64,000 bases of DNA from Rhodobacteraceae bacterium HLUCCO07 (GCA_001314705.1 LJSU01000016.1:62001-126000); one strand, 5' to 3'; numbered from the stretch's first letter, positions 47,466 through 56,214 are shown. Numbers and translations are program-made. The notes: generated from the sequence alone by a model not told the origin.

Positions 47466-48460
47466 TGACTGAAGCGGCAAAACAACCGCTGCTCGATGTG
47501 CACGATCTGCGGACCCATTTCCATACGTTTGGCGGGACCGTGAAGGCCGTCAATGGCGTCAGCTTTGACATTGCCGAAGGCGAGGTCATGGGGCTGGTTG
47601 GCGAAAGCGGTGGTGGCAAATCCGTGGTCGGCTTTTCGATCCTCGGGTTGATCGACAGCCCCGGCAAGATCGAAGGCGGCCAGATCCTGCTCGATGGCGA
47701 AGACCTTGTGAAAGCGGGCGAGGCGCGGTTGCGCGAAATCCGTGGGCGCGAAATCTCCATGGTTTTTCAAGACCCGATGACGTCCCTCAACCCGTTGCAC
47801 AGTGTCGGGCGGCAGATGGACGAAGTCTTGCGCCTGCACAGCGATCTTGACGCCCAGGCCCGTCATTCCGCCTGCGTCGAGATGCTGGAAAGCGTCGGCA
47901 TCAGCCGCGCGACGGAACGGCTCAGGGCCTATCCGCACCAGTTCTCGGGTGGGATGCGCCAGCGGGTCGTGATCGCCATTGCCTTGCTCGCGCGGCCCCG
48001 GCTCATCATCGCGGACGAGCCGACGACGGCGCTCGATGTGACGATCCAGAGCCAGATCCTCAAGTTGATGCGCCGCCAGATCGCGGAAAAGGGCGCCTCG
48101 ATGATCCTCGTGACCCATGACCTTGCCGTTGTGTCCGAGATGGCCGACCGTATCACCGTCCTCTACTGCGGCAACGTGGTGGAGAGGGGCCGCGCGCGTG
48201 AGTTGATCGAGGCGCCGGCGCACCCCTATACGCGCGGGCTGATCGACAGCATTCCCGACCCGTCCAACCGGCACGAGCGGCTCAAGCAGATCCCCGGCAC
48301 GGTGCCCGACATCCGCAACCTGCCCCAGGGCTGCAACTTTCGCGACCGCTGTCCGCGCGCGCAGGCCCTCTGTGCCGAGATAGAGCCCAAGCTCTCCGCC
48401 CAGCGCGGCTCGCTCTCGGCGGCCTGCCACTTTCCACTGAACCCCGGAGAATCCGCATGA
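47465..48460 (+). CDS. ABC transporter ATP-binding protein, DppD type
   Basis: ATPase of 331 residues. Walker A is GESGGGKSVV, signature FSGGMRQRVVIA, Walker B LIIADEPTTALD. The C-terminal oligo_HPY extension has the CNFRDRCPRAQALC cysteine motif, which can hold an Fe-S cluster. Works as a heterodimer with the following ATPase. Coupled on both sides (TAATG and ATGA overlaps). Confidence 0.94.
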   Translation: MTEAAKQPLLDVHDLRTHFHTFGGTVKAVNGVSFDIAEGEVMGLVGESGGGKSVVGFSILGLIDSPGKIEGGQILLDGEDLVKAGEARLREIRGREISMVFQDPMTSLNPLHSVGRQMDEVLRLHSDLDAQARHSACVEMLESVGISRATERLRAYPHQFSGGMRQRVVIAIALLARPRLIIADEPTTALDVTIQSQILKLMRRQIAEKGASMILVTHDLAVVSEMADRITVLYCGNVVERGRARELIEAPAHPYTRGLIDSIPDPSNRHERLKQIPGTVPDIRNLPQGCNFRDRCPRAQALCAEIEPKLSAQRGSLSAACHFPLNPGESA

Positions 48461-49491
48461 CCGACGTCACTGCACCCATGCTCGACGTGCGCAATCTGGA
48501 GATGCACTTTCCCCTTGGCGGAGGCTTGTTCGATCGGCTGCGGATCGGGCGCAAAGGGCCTCGGCTGGACCGTTCTGTCGTGCGCGCCGTGAACGGGGTG
48601 AGCTTCAGCATCAAGCGGGGCGAGATCATGGCACTGGTCGGCGAAAGCGGCTGTGGCAAGTCCACCGTCGCGAAAACCATCGCACGTATCTACAAACCCA
48701 CCGGCGGGGAGTTGCTGATCGATGGCGAAGACGTGGCCAATCATGATTTCGCGCAGATGCTGCCGGTCCGCGCCAAGATGCAGATGATCTTTCAAGACCC
48801 CTATGCCTCGCTCAACCCGCGCCAGAAGGTGCGCGACATCGTGGCCGAACCGCTCTTGCAGCAGGCCAAGGGCGCCGAAGCGCGACGCGAAGTGCCGGCA
48901 CGAATCGAAAAATTGCTGGCGCGCGTGGGGCTAAATGCCGAGCACGCCGGACGCTATCCGCATCAGTTCTCGGGTGGACAGCGACAGCGAATCGGTATCG
49001 CGCGGGCGCTGTCGGTCACACCGGGTCTGATCGTGGCGGATGAACCCGTCTCCGCGCTCGACGTGTCCATTCAGGCGCAGATTCTCAATCTGATGAAAGA
49101 TCTGCGCGACGAATTCGGGCTGGCCTACCTGTTCATCAGCCATGACCTGTCAGTTGTACATCACGTCGCCGACAAGATCGGGGTGATGTACCTTGGCTTC
49201 ATGGTTGAGACCGCGCCGCGTGACGTGCTGTTCGCACGCCCGCGCCATCCGTATACCCGCGCGCTGCTGTCTGCCGCGCCGAGCATCAAGGCAAAGCGCG
49301 ACAAGCAGGAGATCGAGCTCACCGGGGAGGTGCCTTCGGCGCTGTCATTGCCGTCGGGCTGCTGTTTTCGTACCCGGTGCCCCTTTGCCTGGGACCGCTG
49401 CGCCGTCGAACGCCCCGCCTTGCGCGACATGGGCGAGGGCCAGGCCGTGGCCTGCCACTTGATCGACGAACCGGAAAGGGATGTCGCATGA
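48457..49491 (+). CDS. ABC transporter ATP-binding protein, DppF type
   Basis: ATPase of 344 residues. Walker A is GESGCGKSTV, signature FSGGQRQRIGIA, Walker B LIVADEPVSALD. It also has the C-terminal oligo_HPY cysteine motif (CCFRTRCPFAWDRC). It completes the importer with the genes at 43,976, 45,616, 46,593 and 47,465. Its stop overlaps the start of the second binding-protein-like gene. Confidence 0.94.
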   Translation: MTDVTAPMLDVRNLEMHFPLGGGLFDRLRIGRKGPRLDRSVVRAVNGVSFSIKRGEIMALVGESGCGKSTVAKTIARIYKPTGGELLIDGEDVANHDFAQMLPVRAKMQMIFQDPYASLNPRQKVRDIVAEPLLQQAKGAEARREVPARIEKLLARVGLNAEHAGRYPHQFSGGQRQRIGIARALSVTPGLIVADEPVSALDVSIQAQILNLMKDLRDEFGLAYLFISHDLSVVHHVADKIGVMYLGFMVETAPRDVLFARPRHPYTRALLSAAPSIKAKRDKQEIELTGEVPSALSLPSGCCFRTRCPFAWDRCAVERPALRDMGEGQAVACHLIDEPERDVA

Positions 49492-50930
49492 CCTTGATAG
49501 CACAGCCTCGGCTGAAGCTTGGTGACCCGCATGATTGCACGGATGCCAACGACGAATTGACGGTACTGCACGCGATCTATGACACGCTGGTCAACCGCGA
49601 AGGACAGGGATTTGTGCCAGCGCTGGCGCGGGAGTGGACGGTATCAGAGGATGCCCGGACGTGGACCTTCACCTTGCAGAGCAACGTGCAGTTTCACGAT
49701 GGCACGCCCTGCGATGCCGCCGCAGTTGCTGCCTCACTCGAACGCATGGCACGGGAAGACAAGGGCTATACGCTGGGGGCGCCCGCAGTCTGGCGGCAGT
49801 TTCTCGGTGGGGCGGCGTTCGAGGTGCTGGACCCGCTGCGATTGCGAATCACGCTCACCGCGCCGATGGCGGATCTGCTCGACGTGCTGGAACAGGGCTT
49901 CATTGTCTCCCCTTCGGCTTTTGAGGGGCTGGATGCCGGCGATTATTCCAAGCAGATCGGCAGCGGCCCGTATCGGATTGCCCAGGTCACGGCGGAACGG
50001 ATCACCGCCACGCTTGTCGAGGGGCATTTTGGCGGCACGCCCGCCAATGCCTCGGTCACCTGGTTGCTGGAACCTGATGCGGCCACGAGCCAGGCGATGC
50101 TCGAGAGGGGCAAGGTGCAGGTGGCCAATGATCTGGATTTCGTGGCCTCGCGTGCGCTGGCTGCCATGCGGCATGAATTCCTGTCGCCCGTGGCGATCAT
50201 CTATCTGCTCAACGCCTCCAGCGGTCCGCTGGCCGATGCGCGCGTTCGCCGGGCGCTGAGCCTTGCCGTCGACCGGGATGCTATCGTCGAGACGGTGATA
50301 CGAGGCGCCGCGCGCCCCTTGCGCGGTTTCATCAGCCCCAACCATTTCGGCGCCGGGCAGGGGGCCGGCGCGCAAATGAACCGTGAGAGGGCTCGCACGT
50401 TGTTGGCCGAGGCTGGCCATGGTGACGGGCTGGTGCTCGAGGTAGATTGCCCGACGCGCCTGCCAGATGAGGCCGAGCGGCTCACAGCGGCTCTGGGCCT
50501 GCAGCTTGAAACCGTCGGAATCACGCTCAAGACGCATATACATCCCGAGCGTGAAGATTATGCCCACATGGTCCGTCGCAAGGAGATCCATGATCTTTGC
50601 GTCTTTGATTCCAGCCCCATGAGCACCTATCGCGTACTTTGCGAGAAGATCGACAGCCGCGTCGCAGGATCGTGGTGGCAGGGCTATGCGAATCCTGCGG
50701 TCGAGTCGCTGATCGACAGGGGCCGCGTGACCACCAACTGCGCCGCTCGGGCCGAGATCTGGCGGCAGGCCTATGTGCTGCTGCAAGAGGATCCTGCGTG
50801 GCTCACGCTATACAATCCCCTGCGGGTGATCGGGATCGCGGGGGAACATCCGGACTTTGCCATGCCCGCCAATGGCGCACTGGACGTGAGGCGCCTTCCG
50901 CCACTTGGGGAGACCACCCATGCAGGCTGA
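49488..50930 (+). CDS. Family 5 substrate-binding-fold protein without signal peptide
   Basis: Protein of 480 residues with the SBP_bac_5 fold throughout (VLHAIYDTLVNREGQGFVPA; WTFTLQSNVQFHDGTPCDAA; GSGPYRIAQVTAERI; NASSGPLADARVRRALSLAV). It starts MTLIAQPRLKLGDPHD, directly in the first domain, with no hydrophobic signal or Tat motif. The start is fixed by the 4-bp overlap with the ATPase gene, and the upstream in-frame extension to 49377 is Arg-rich, not signal-like. It should therefore stay in the cytoplasm, unlike its relative at 43,976. Its role is unknown: ligand sensor, carrier or enzyme are all possible. Confidence 0.85.
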   Translation: MTLIAQPRLKLGDPHDCTDANDELTVLHAIYDTLVNREGQGFVPALAREWTVSEDARTWTFTLQSNVQFHDGTPCDAAAVAASLERMAREDKGYTLGAPAVWRQFLGGAAFEVLDPLRLRITLTAPMADLLDVLEQGFIVSPSAFEGLDAGDYSKQIGSGPYRIAQVTAERITATLVEGHFGGTPANASVTWLLEPDAATSQAMLERGKVQVANDLDFVASRALAAMRHEFLSPVAIIYLLNASSGPLADARVRRALSLAVDRDAIVETVIRGAARPLRGFISPNHFGAGQGAGAQMNRERARTLLAEAGHGDGLVLEVDCPTRLPDEAERLTAALGLQLETVGITLKTHIHPEREDYAHMVRRKEIHDLCVFDSSPMSTYRVLCEKIDSRVAGSWWQGYANPAVESLIDRGRVTTNCAARAEIWRQAYVLLQEDPAWLTLYNPLRVIGIAGEHPDFAMPANGALDVRRLPPLGETTHAG

Positions 50931-52365
50931 TACACTTCTGACCGGCGGGTGCGTCATAACGATGGACCCGTCCCGCCGCGTGATCGAAGACGGGGCCGTC
51001 GCCGTCGCCAACGGGGTCATCGTGGCGATCGGCACGGCCGCGACCTTGCGAGAACAGATCAAGGCGGCAGCGGTAATCGACGTCACGGGCCATGTCGTCT
51101 TTCCAGGACTGATCGACGTTCATGCCCACGCGGGCCATGGCCTGATCAAGACGATGGGGATGCATCGGGAAAACCGTTGGGAGGCGATCTGCGGCGAGGT
51201 CTATACGCGGGTTTCACCTCCTGAATTCTGGCATGCCGAAGGCCGTCTCGCTGCACTGGAAAGGCTGCGGTTTGGCGTGACCACCGGTGTATCCCTCCTT
51301 GGTGGCGGCGACACGATCATGCGCAGCGATCACCCCGAGTATGCCGCCGCCCATTGCCGCGGGGTGGTCGAGGTAGGCACCCGCAGCGTTGTCGCCGTGG
51401 GCCCGACCCGCGCGCCACACCCGATCACCTATGCCGATTGGAAAGACGGTACGCAACGCCGCTACCCGGTGACTTTCGAACAGCAATTCGACACGAGCAA
51501 GGCTGTGGCCGCGGACTGGCACGGCACCCATTCAGGCCGCATCAACATCGCCATGCTATACCCCGTATTGCGTGATGAACATGAGCGCGACATGGCCCCT
51601 GCCGACTATGCCGCCGCCTGCGAACAAGCCCGGGCCGTGCGGGCCTTTGCACGCGAAAAAGGATTGGTCTTTACCCAGGACGGGCATTGGCGCGGCTCGA
51701 TCCGCCGGGCTGATGCACTTGGGCTACTGGGGCCTGACGCGCTGCTGTCGCATTGCATTGATCTGCACGACGACGAGATCATGTTAATGGCTCGGACCGA
51801 CGCGAAAATCGCGCATAACCCTTCGGCCAATGCATCTATATCGGGCCGCTGCCCAGCGATCGAAATGCTGGAGATAGGCGCCTGCGTGGCCTTGGGGTCG
51901 GATGCTACCGCGCCGGACCGGTCCGGCGACATGTTCCGCCACATGCAACAGGCCATGCACTACCACCGTCGCCATTTCCGCGATGCCGACGTGTTGCCCA
52001 TCGGCAAGGTGCTGGAGATGTGCACCATCGACGGAGCGAGGGCGCTGGGGATGGAGAAAAGCATCGGCTCGCTCGAGATGGGCAAGGCAGCCGATATCGT
52101 CACGCTGGACCTTGCGCGCGCGCATCTGCAGCCGGGCAACATGCCAGTGCACCGGCTGGTGTGTTTTGCCAATGGCAACGATGTGACCAATGTGATGGTC
52201 GGTGGGGAAATGGTGCTGCGCGACGGCCGCGCGACGCGCCTGGACGAGGGTATCGTTCTGAACGAAGCCGCAGAACAGGCAAATCTGATGATCGACCGCA
52301 TGGGCGCACGGCAAGACCTGCAACTGCCGTCCGATTTCTGGGGTCATCCGGGAGGACAATCATGA
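50920..52365 (+). CDS. Amidohydrolase of the deaminase/chlorohydrolase (AtzA/TrzN/SsnA-like) group
   Basis: Metal hydrolase of 481 residues acting on N-heterocyclic rings (deaminases, atrazine-type hydrolases). Metal ligands: His68 and His70 (DVHAHAGH), a His near 256 (TQDGHWRGS), His278 (LLSHCIDLHDDEI) and Asp328 (GSDATAPD). The usual H-x-x-E after the fifth strand is not evident, the segment reading QDGHW. IAHNPSANASI is a group signature. ATG at 50920 has GGGGAG upstream and lies inside the previous gene's end. Coupled to the racemase gene. Confidence 0.85.
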   Translation: MQADTLLTGGCVITMDPSRRVIEDGAVAVANGVIVAIGTAATLREQIKAAAVIDVTGHVVFPGLIDVHAHAGHGLIKTMGMHRENRWEAICGEVYTRVSPPEFWHAEGRLAALERLRFGVTTGVSLLGGGDTIMRSDHPEYAAAHCRGVVEVGTRSVVAVGPTRAPHPITYADWKDGTQRRYPVTFEQQFDTSKAVAADWHGTHSGRINIAMLYPVLRDEHERDMAPADYAAACEQARAVRAFAREKGLVFTQDGHWRGSIRRADALGLLGPDALLSHCIDLHDDEIMLMARTDAKIAHNPSANASISGRCPAIEMLEIGACVALGSDATAPDRSGDMFRHMQQAMHYHRRHFRDADVLPIGKVLEMCTIDGARALGMEKSIGSLEMGKAADIVTLDLARAHLQPGNMPVHRLVCFANGNDVTNVMVGGEMVLRDGRATRLDEGIVLNEAAEQANLMIDRMGARQDLQLPSDFWGHPGGQS

Positions 52366-53021
52366 CGATCTACATCATCAACCCAAATAGCAGTCAGCAT
52401 GTCACGGATGGTATCGACCGCGCGGTCGATCCGATGCGCGCGGCCAGTCCGGTGCCAATCATTGCCCGTACGTTGGCCGAAGGTCCGCCGGGGATCGAGA
52501 CCCAGGCCCATGTCGATGGCGTCGTCGGCCCGATGCTGTCCCATTGCGCGGCCCTCGAGGATCAGGCCAGCGCCTTCGTGGTCGCCTGTTTCTCCGACCC
52601 GGGGCTCGCGGCTCTGCGCGAACAATCCTCCCGACCGGTGCTCGGCATTGCCGAGGCGGCGGTGTTGACCGCCATGACCCTCGGCCAGCGTTTCGGCATC
52701 CTGTCGATCTTGCAACGCAGCATCCCGCGCCACATGCGTTACCTGGGTGCGATGGGGGTGATGGACCGGCTGGCCGACGATCAACCGCTGCAGCTCGGCG
52801 TTCTTGACCTGGCAGACGAGACACGCACCTTTGACCGGCTCAAGACCGTGGGCACCAGCCTGCGCGATGGCGCGGGCGCCGATGTGCTGATCCTCGGCTG
52901 CGCTGGGATGACCGCCTTTCGCGGTAATCTTGAAACACATCTTGGCATTCCCGTGGTTGAACCCTGCCAAGCGGCCACCGCCATGGCCATTGGCCGGGTC
53001 GCCCTGCAACAGACACGATAG
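52362..53021 (+). CDS. Asp/Glu/hydantoin racemase family protein
   Basis: Cofactor-independent two-cysteine racemase of 219 residues. Catalytic Cys76 (VACFSDPG) and Cys180 (LILGCAGMTAF) are both present. The start IYIINPNSSQHVTDGID is the hydantoin/allantoin-racemase type. It would invert the chiral carbon of a cyclic amide so that both isomers can be opened by the hydantoinase at 41,260. ATGA overlap with the amidohydrolase. Confidence 0.88.
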   Translation: MTIYIINPNSSQHVTDGIDRAVDPMRAASPVPIIARTLAEGPPGIETQAHVDGVVGPMLSHCAALEDQASAFVVACFSDPGLAALREQSSRPVLGIAEAAVLTAMTLGQRFGILSILQRSIPRHMRYLGAMGVMDRLADDQPLQLGVLDLADETRTFDRLKTVGTSLRDGAGADVLILGCAGMTAFRGNLETHLGIPVVEPCQAATAMAIGRVALQQTR

Positions 53022-53029
53022 GAGACAAC

Positions 53030-53953
53030 ATGTCAGCACTCACAACCGCGGCCAGGGGCGTCTTTGTCATCGCCGTCACCCCATTCCACCCAGACGGGCG
53101 CATCGACATCGAAAGCTGCGACCGCATGGTCGACTTCTATCTCGAAACAGGCGCCACGGGTCTGACCGTTCTTGGCATGATGGGCGAGGCCCCCAAGCTG
53201 ACGATCTCGGAATCCTGCGATGTGGTCGCACGTATCCTCAAGCGGGTTGGCGGTCGCGTCCCAGTGGTCGTCGGCGTTTCGGCTCCGGGTTTTGCACAGA
53301 TCGATACGTTGACCCGCGCGGTCATGGACCTGGGCGCGGCAGGTGTGATGGTGGCCCCGCCCGGCAGCCTGCGCACCGACGATCAGATCGTGAACTACTA
53401 TACCCAAGTGGCCGAGACCCTGGGTGAGGTTCCCTTCGTCCTGCAAGATTTTCCATTGGTCACCGGCGTGCAGATATCGCCAAAAGTGATCGCGCGCATC
53501 GTCAATGATCTGCCGACCTGCGTCTGCCTCAAGCACGAAGACTGGCCCGGCCTTGAAAAGATCAGCGCCCTTCGGGCCGAGGGCACGCTGAAGCGCCCTT
53601 TGTCGATCCTTTGCGGCAATGGCGGGCTCTTTCTTCCCGAGGAAATGGGTCGCGGCGCGGATGGCGCGATGACGGGCTTTGCCTACCCCGAGATGATGGT
53701 TCAGGTGGTGGATCTCTGCAACAAGGACGACATGGCTCGCGCGCAGGACATCTTTGACGCTTATCTGCCGCTCGCACGTTTCGAGCAGCAGCCGGGGCTG
53801 GGCCTTGCGATCCGAAAATACACGCTCGCCAAGCGCGGAGTCATCGCTCACGATACCCTGCGCCGCCCCGGTGCGCCGTTAACGGAAAGAACCCGTGCCG
53901 AGGTGGACCAACTGATCGCCCGGCAAGAGAAACGACTGAAGGAATTGAACTGA
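53030..53953 (+). CDS. Dihydrodipicolinate synthase (DapA) family aldolase/lyase
   Basis: TIM-barrel Schiff-base enzyme of 307 residues. Lys168 (VCLKHEDWPG) is the expected imine-forming lysine. The usual catalytic tyrosine motif (YNVP) reads LQDFP (residues 138-142), so the proton-relay Tyr is absent. GEAPKL replaces the normal GE-x-x-L pyruvate loop. It is therefore unlikely to be a true DapA; retro-aldol or hydrolytic/decarboxylative chemistry on a keto acid is more probable. 8-nt gap from the racemase gene; coupled to the SDR gene. Confidence 0.85.
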   Translation: MSALTTAARGVFVIAVTPFHPDGRIDIESCDRMVDFYLETGATGLTVLGMMGEAPKLTISESCDVVARILKRVGGRVPVVVGVSAPGFAQIDTLTRAVMDLGAAGVMVAPPGSLRTDDQIVNYYTQVAETLGEVPFVLQDFPLVTGVQISPKVIARIVNDLPTCVCLKHEDWPGLEKISALRAEGTLKRPLSILCGNGGLFLPEEMGRGADGAMTGFAYPEMMVQVVDLCNKDDMARAQDIFDAYLPLARFEQQPGLGLAIRKYTLAKRGVIAHDTLRRPGAPLTERTRAEVDQLIARQEKRLKELN

Positions 53954-54723
53954 TGGATCTGGAACTCACCGGTAAACGCGCACTTGTTCTCGGGGCCAGC
54001 CGCGGCCTTGGCATGGCTATCGCCAGTTCGCTCGCCGCCGAAGGCGCCACCGTCTTTGCTGCTGCGCGCAACCGCGACAAGATCGAGGGTTGGGCGGCAG
54101 GCATGGACCACGTGCATCCCGTGGAATGCGACCTCTCGCAAATCGCGCAGGTCGATGCGCTGGCAGACAGCCTTCTGGCAGATGGCGGCGTGGACATCAT
54201 CGTCAATAACGGCGGCGGTCCTCCTCCGGGCACAGCGCAGGCCGCGGAACGGGCCCAGTGGCTCACCCATTTCGAGGCGATGGCGGCCAATATCTTTCAC
54301 CTCAACACCCGGCTTCTCCCCGCGATGAAAGAACGGGGCTGGGGACGAATCATCTCGATCACCTCTTCGGGTGTTGAACAGCCGATTCCCAATCTGGCGC
54401 TGAGCAACGGCATCCGTTCTGCCGTGGTTGGCTGGTCAAAGACGCTGGCAAACGAGGTTGCTGGCGATGGCATCACGGTAAACGTGGTTATGCCGGGTCG
54501 CATTCATACGCAACGTGTCGACGAACTCGATGCCGCCGCAGCCAAGCGCACGGACAGCGATGTCGCCGATGTCGCCGCCAGGTCGCGCGCGACGATCCCG
54601 GCCAGCCGCTATGGAAAGCCAGAGGAATTCGCGGATGTGGTGAGCTTTCTTGCATCGGCCCGCGCAAGCTATGTGACAGGTTCGCGTATCCGGATTGACG
54701 GCGGGGCAATCCGCGGCATCTGA
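53953..54723 (+). CDS. SDR family protein with altered catalytic tetrad
   Basis: Rossmann-fold protein of 256 residues with the NAD(P) motif LGASRGLGMAIA and NNGGGPPPG in place of NNAG. Ser138 is present, but the expected Tyr-x3-Lys reads Ser151-x3-Arg155 (LALSNGIRSAVVGW). It thus belongs to an SDR subgroup lacking the normal catalytic pair. The end (VTGSRIRIDGGAIRGI) is otherwise FabG-like. Start overlaps the previous stop (TGATG). Last gene of the operon. Confidence 0.87.
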   Translation: MDLELTGKRALVLGASRGLGMAIASSLAAEGATVFAAARNRDKIEGWAAGMDHVHPVECDLSQIAQVDALADSLLADGGVDIIVNNGGGPPPGTAQAAERAQWLTHFEAMAANIFHLNTRLLPAMKERGWGRIISITSSGVEQPIPNLALSNGIRSAVVGWSKTLANEVAGDGITVNVVMPGRIHTQRVDELDAAAAKRTDSDVADVAARSRATIPASRYGKPEEFADVVSFLASARASYVTGSRIRIDGGAIRGI

Positions 54724-55003
54724 TGGATGCGACAGTTCCGGATCGAGAGGCCACGCGGCGCCAATGGCTGTCGCGCGGCCATGAGGCGGCGCCAATGGAT
54801 TACCTTGAAGGCAAATGGTTCCGCCCGTCCGTGAGCGGAAAACGGTCTCGAGGCCATGCCGCGCTCGACGTTTCGCGGCGCAGTATCCTCAGCATGCAAG
54901 GAAGCGAGTGCCTCTGGGCAGCGGCCCGGGATTTGGAAAGATTGCATTAGCTTTCCAAATGCGCGCCGGAATATCATCAAAACACGAATTTTCGGGCTTG
55001 AAA
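54724..55003. other. Region between the catabolic operon and tRNA-Leu
   Basis: No gene is supported in these 280 bp. A forward ORF from 54,723 to 54,950 lacks a Shine-Dalgarno and any family resemblance. The only structured item is the perfect inverted repeat at 54,931-54,960. Base composition turns A+T-rich from about 54,930 to the tRNA. Confidence 0.6.
54931..54960. repeat. Perfect 10-bp inverted repeat
   Basis: ATTTGGAAAG and CTTTCCAAAT with a 10-nt loop, about 210 nt after the SDR stop and 44 nt past the 3' end of the tRNA. No T-run on either strand, so an intrinsic terminator is not clear. It could end either transcript or be an operator. One such repeat is expected by chance in a window of this size. 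Confidence 0.4.
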
Positions 55004-55090
55004 TGGTGCCCAGGAGAGGACTCGAACCTCCACGTCCATACGGACACTAGCACCTGAAGCTAGCGCGTCTACCAATTCCGCCACCTGGGC
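55004..55090 (-). tRNA. tRNA-Leu (anticodon CAG)
   Basis: Cloverleaf on the reverse strand: acceptor GCCCAGG/CCTGGGC, D-arm with TGGTAGACGC, anticodon stem CTAGC/GCTAG around TTCAGGT (anticodon CAG, reading CUG), a long class-II variable arm (GTCCGTATGGAC), and T-loop GGTTCGAGTCC. The CCA end is encoded (55,004-55,006). Eighty-seven nucleotides including CCA. Confidence 0.97.
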
Positions 55091-55233
55091 AGGTGTCGTG
55101 AGGCAGGCGTTTAGACCGCGCTCGGAAGACTGTCAATCGGTTTTCCTGTATATGCGGCGGCCGCCGTTTTGCCTTGTCCCGCAAGCCGCCGGGCGGTAGG
55201 AAAAGCCGACATCTTGCAAGACCGGAGGGCGCC

Positions 55234-56214
55234 ATGTCGAAGCTTGTCACCATCTATGGCGGATCGGGGTTCGTGGGGCGGTATATCGTCCAGCAGCTGG
55301 CCGCAAAGGGCTGGCGGGTGCGGGTGGCTGTGCGGCGGCCCAACGAGGCGATGTTCGTCAAGCCCTATGGCGTGCCCGGTCAGGTCGAGCCGGTGTTTTG
55401 CAACATCCGCGACGATGCGAGCGTGTCCGCCGTGATGCAGGGGGCGGATGCGGTGGTGAATTGTGTCGGGACGTTTGCCGCGCGGGGGCGCAACAACTTC
55501 GACTCGGTTCAGGCCGAAGGGGCCGAGCGGATCGCACGGATCGCGGCGGATCAGGGCATCCAGCGGATGGTGCATATCTCGGCGCTGGGCGTGGATCGCG
55601 ACCAGAAGAGCGACTATGCGCGCACCAAACGGGCCGGAGAAGAGGGCGTGCTGCGCCATATGCCGGCTGCGATGATCCTGCGCCCTTCCGTGGTGTTCGG
55701 CCCCGAGGACGGGTTTTTCAACCGCTTTGCCGGGATGAGCCGGTTCGGCCCCATCCTGCCCCTGTTCGGGGGCGAGACCAAGTTCCAGCCCGTCTATGTC
55801 GATGACGTGGCCCAGGCGGCCGTGATGGGTGTCGAGGGCAAGGCCGAGGGCGTCTTTGAACTGGGTGGACCCGAGGTGAAAAGCCTGCGCGGCTGGGTTC
55901 GCGTGATGCTTGAGACGATCCACAAGCGGCGTCTGGTGATGGATCTGCCGATGTGGCTGGGACGATTGCTGGCGTGGGGGTTCGACATGCTCGAGATTGC
56001 CAGCCTGGGTTTGATCGGCAACGGCGTTCTGACCCGCGATCAGGTCCGGCAGCTGGGTACCGACAACGTGGTGGCCGATGGGGCCCGGGGTTTTGCCGAT
56101 CTGGGGATCGAACCGGTCGCGGTCGAGGCCATGATCGACAGCTATCTCTGGCGCTTTCGGTCATCCGGACAATATGACGCGATCCGTGATTCGGCCAAGA
56201 ACCTCAGAACCTAG
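55234..56214 (+). CDS. NAD(P)-dependent epimerase, complex I NDUFA9-like
   Basis: Atypical SDR protein of 326 residues with the nucleotide motif YGGSGFVGRYI and the late signature FQPVYVDDVAQAAV. It belongs to the NDUFA9 subfamily; the mitochondrial member is a complex I accessory subunit, and bacterial members have uncertain roles. Residues about 255-275 (WLGRLLAWGFDMLEIASL) are hydrophobic and may touch the membrane. ATG at 55234 has GGAGGG upstream. Stop overlaps that of convergent uppP. Confidence 0.88.
   Translation: MSKLVTIYGGSGFVGRYIVQQLAAKGWRVRVAVRRPNEAMFVKPYGVPGQVEPVFCNIRDDASVSAVMQGADAVVNCVGTFAARGRNNFDSVQAEGAERIARIAADQGIQRMVHISALGVDRDQKSDYARTKRAGEEGVLRHMPAAMILRPSVVFGPEDGFFNRFAGMSRFGPILPLFGGETKFQPVYVDDVAQAAVMGVEGKAEGVFELGGPEVKSLRGWVRVMLETIHKRRLVMDLPMWLGRLLAWGFDMLEIASLGLIGNGVLTRDQVRQLGTDNVVADGARGFADLGIEPVAVEAMIDSYLWRFRSSGQYDAIRDSAKNLRT

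Noticed and set aside
54723-54950. A 75-codon forward ORF after the SDR gene
   Set aside because: No Shine-Dalgarno, composition unlike neighbours, no recognisable motif, and an overlapping reverse frame of similar quality.
40219-55090. Genomic island inserted at the 3' end of tRNA-Leu
   Set aside because: The catabolic cluster does lie downstream of the tRNA 3' end. However, I found no integrase, no mobility gene and no copy of the tRNA 3' end near 40,220-40,417. Base composition of the cluster is similar to its surroundings.
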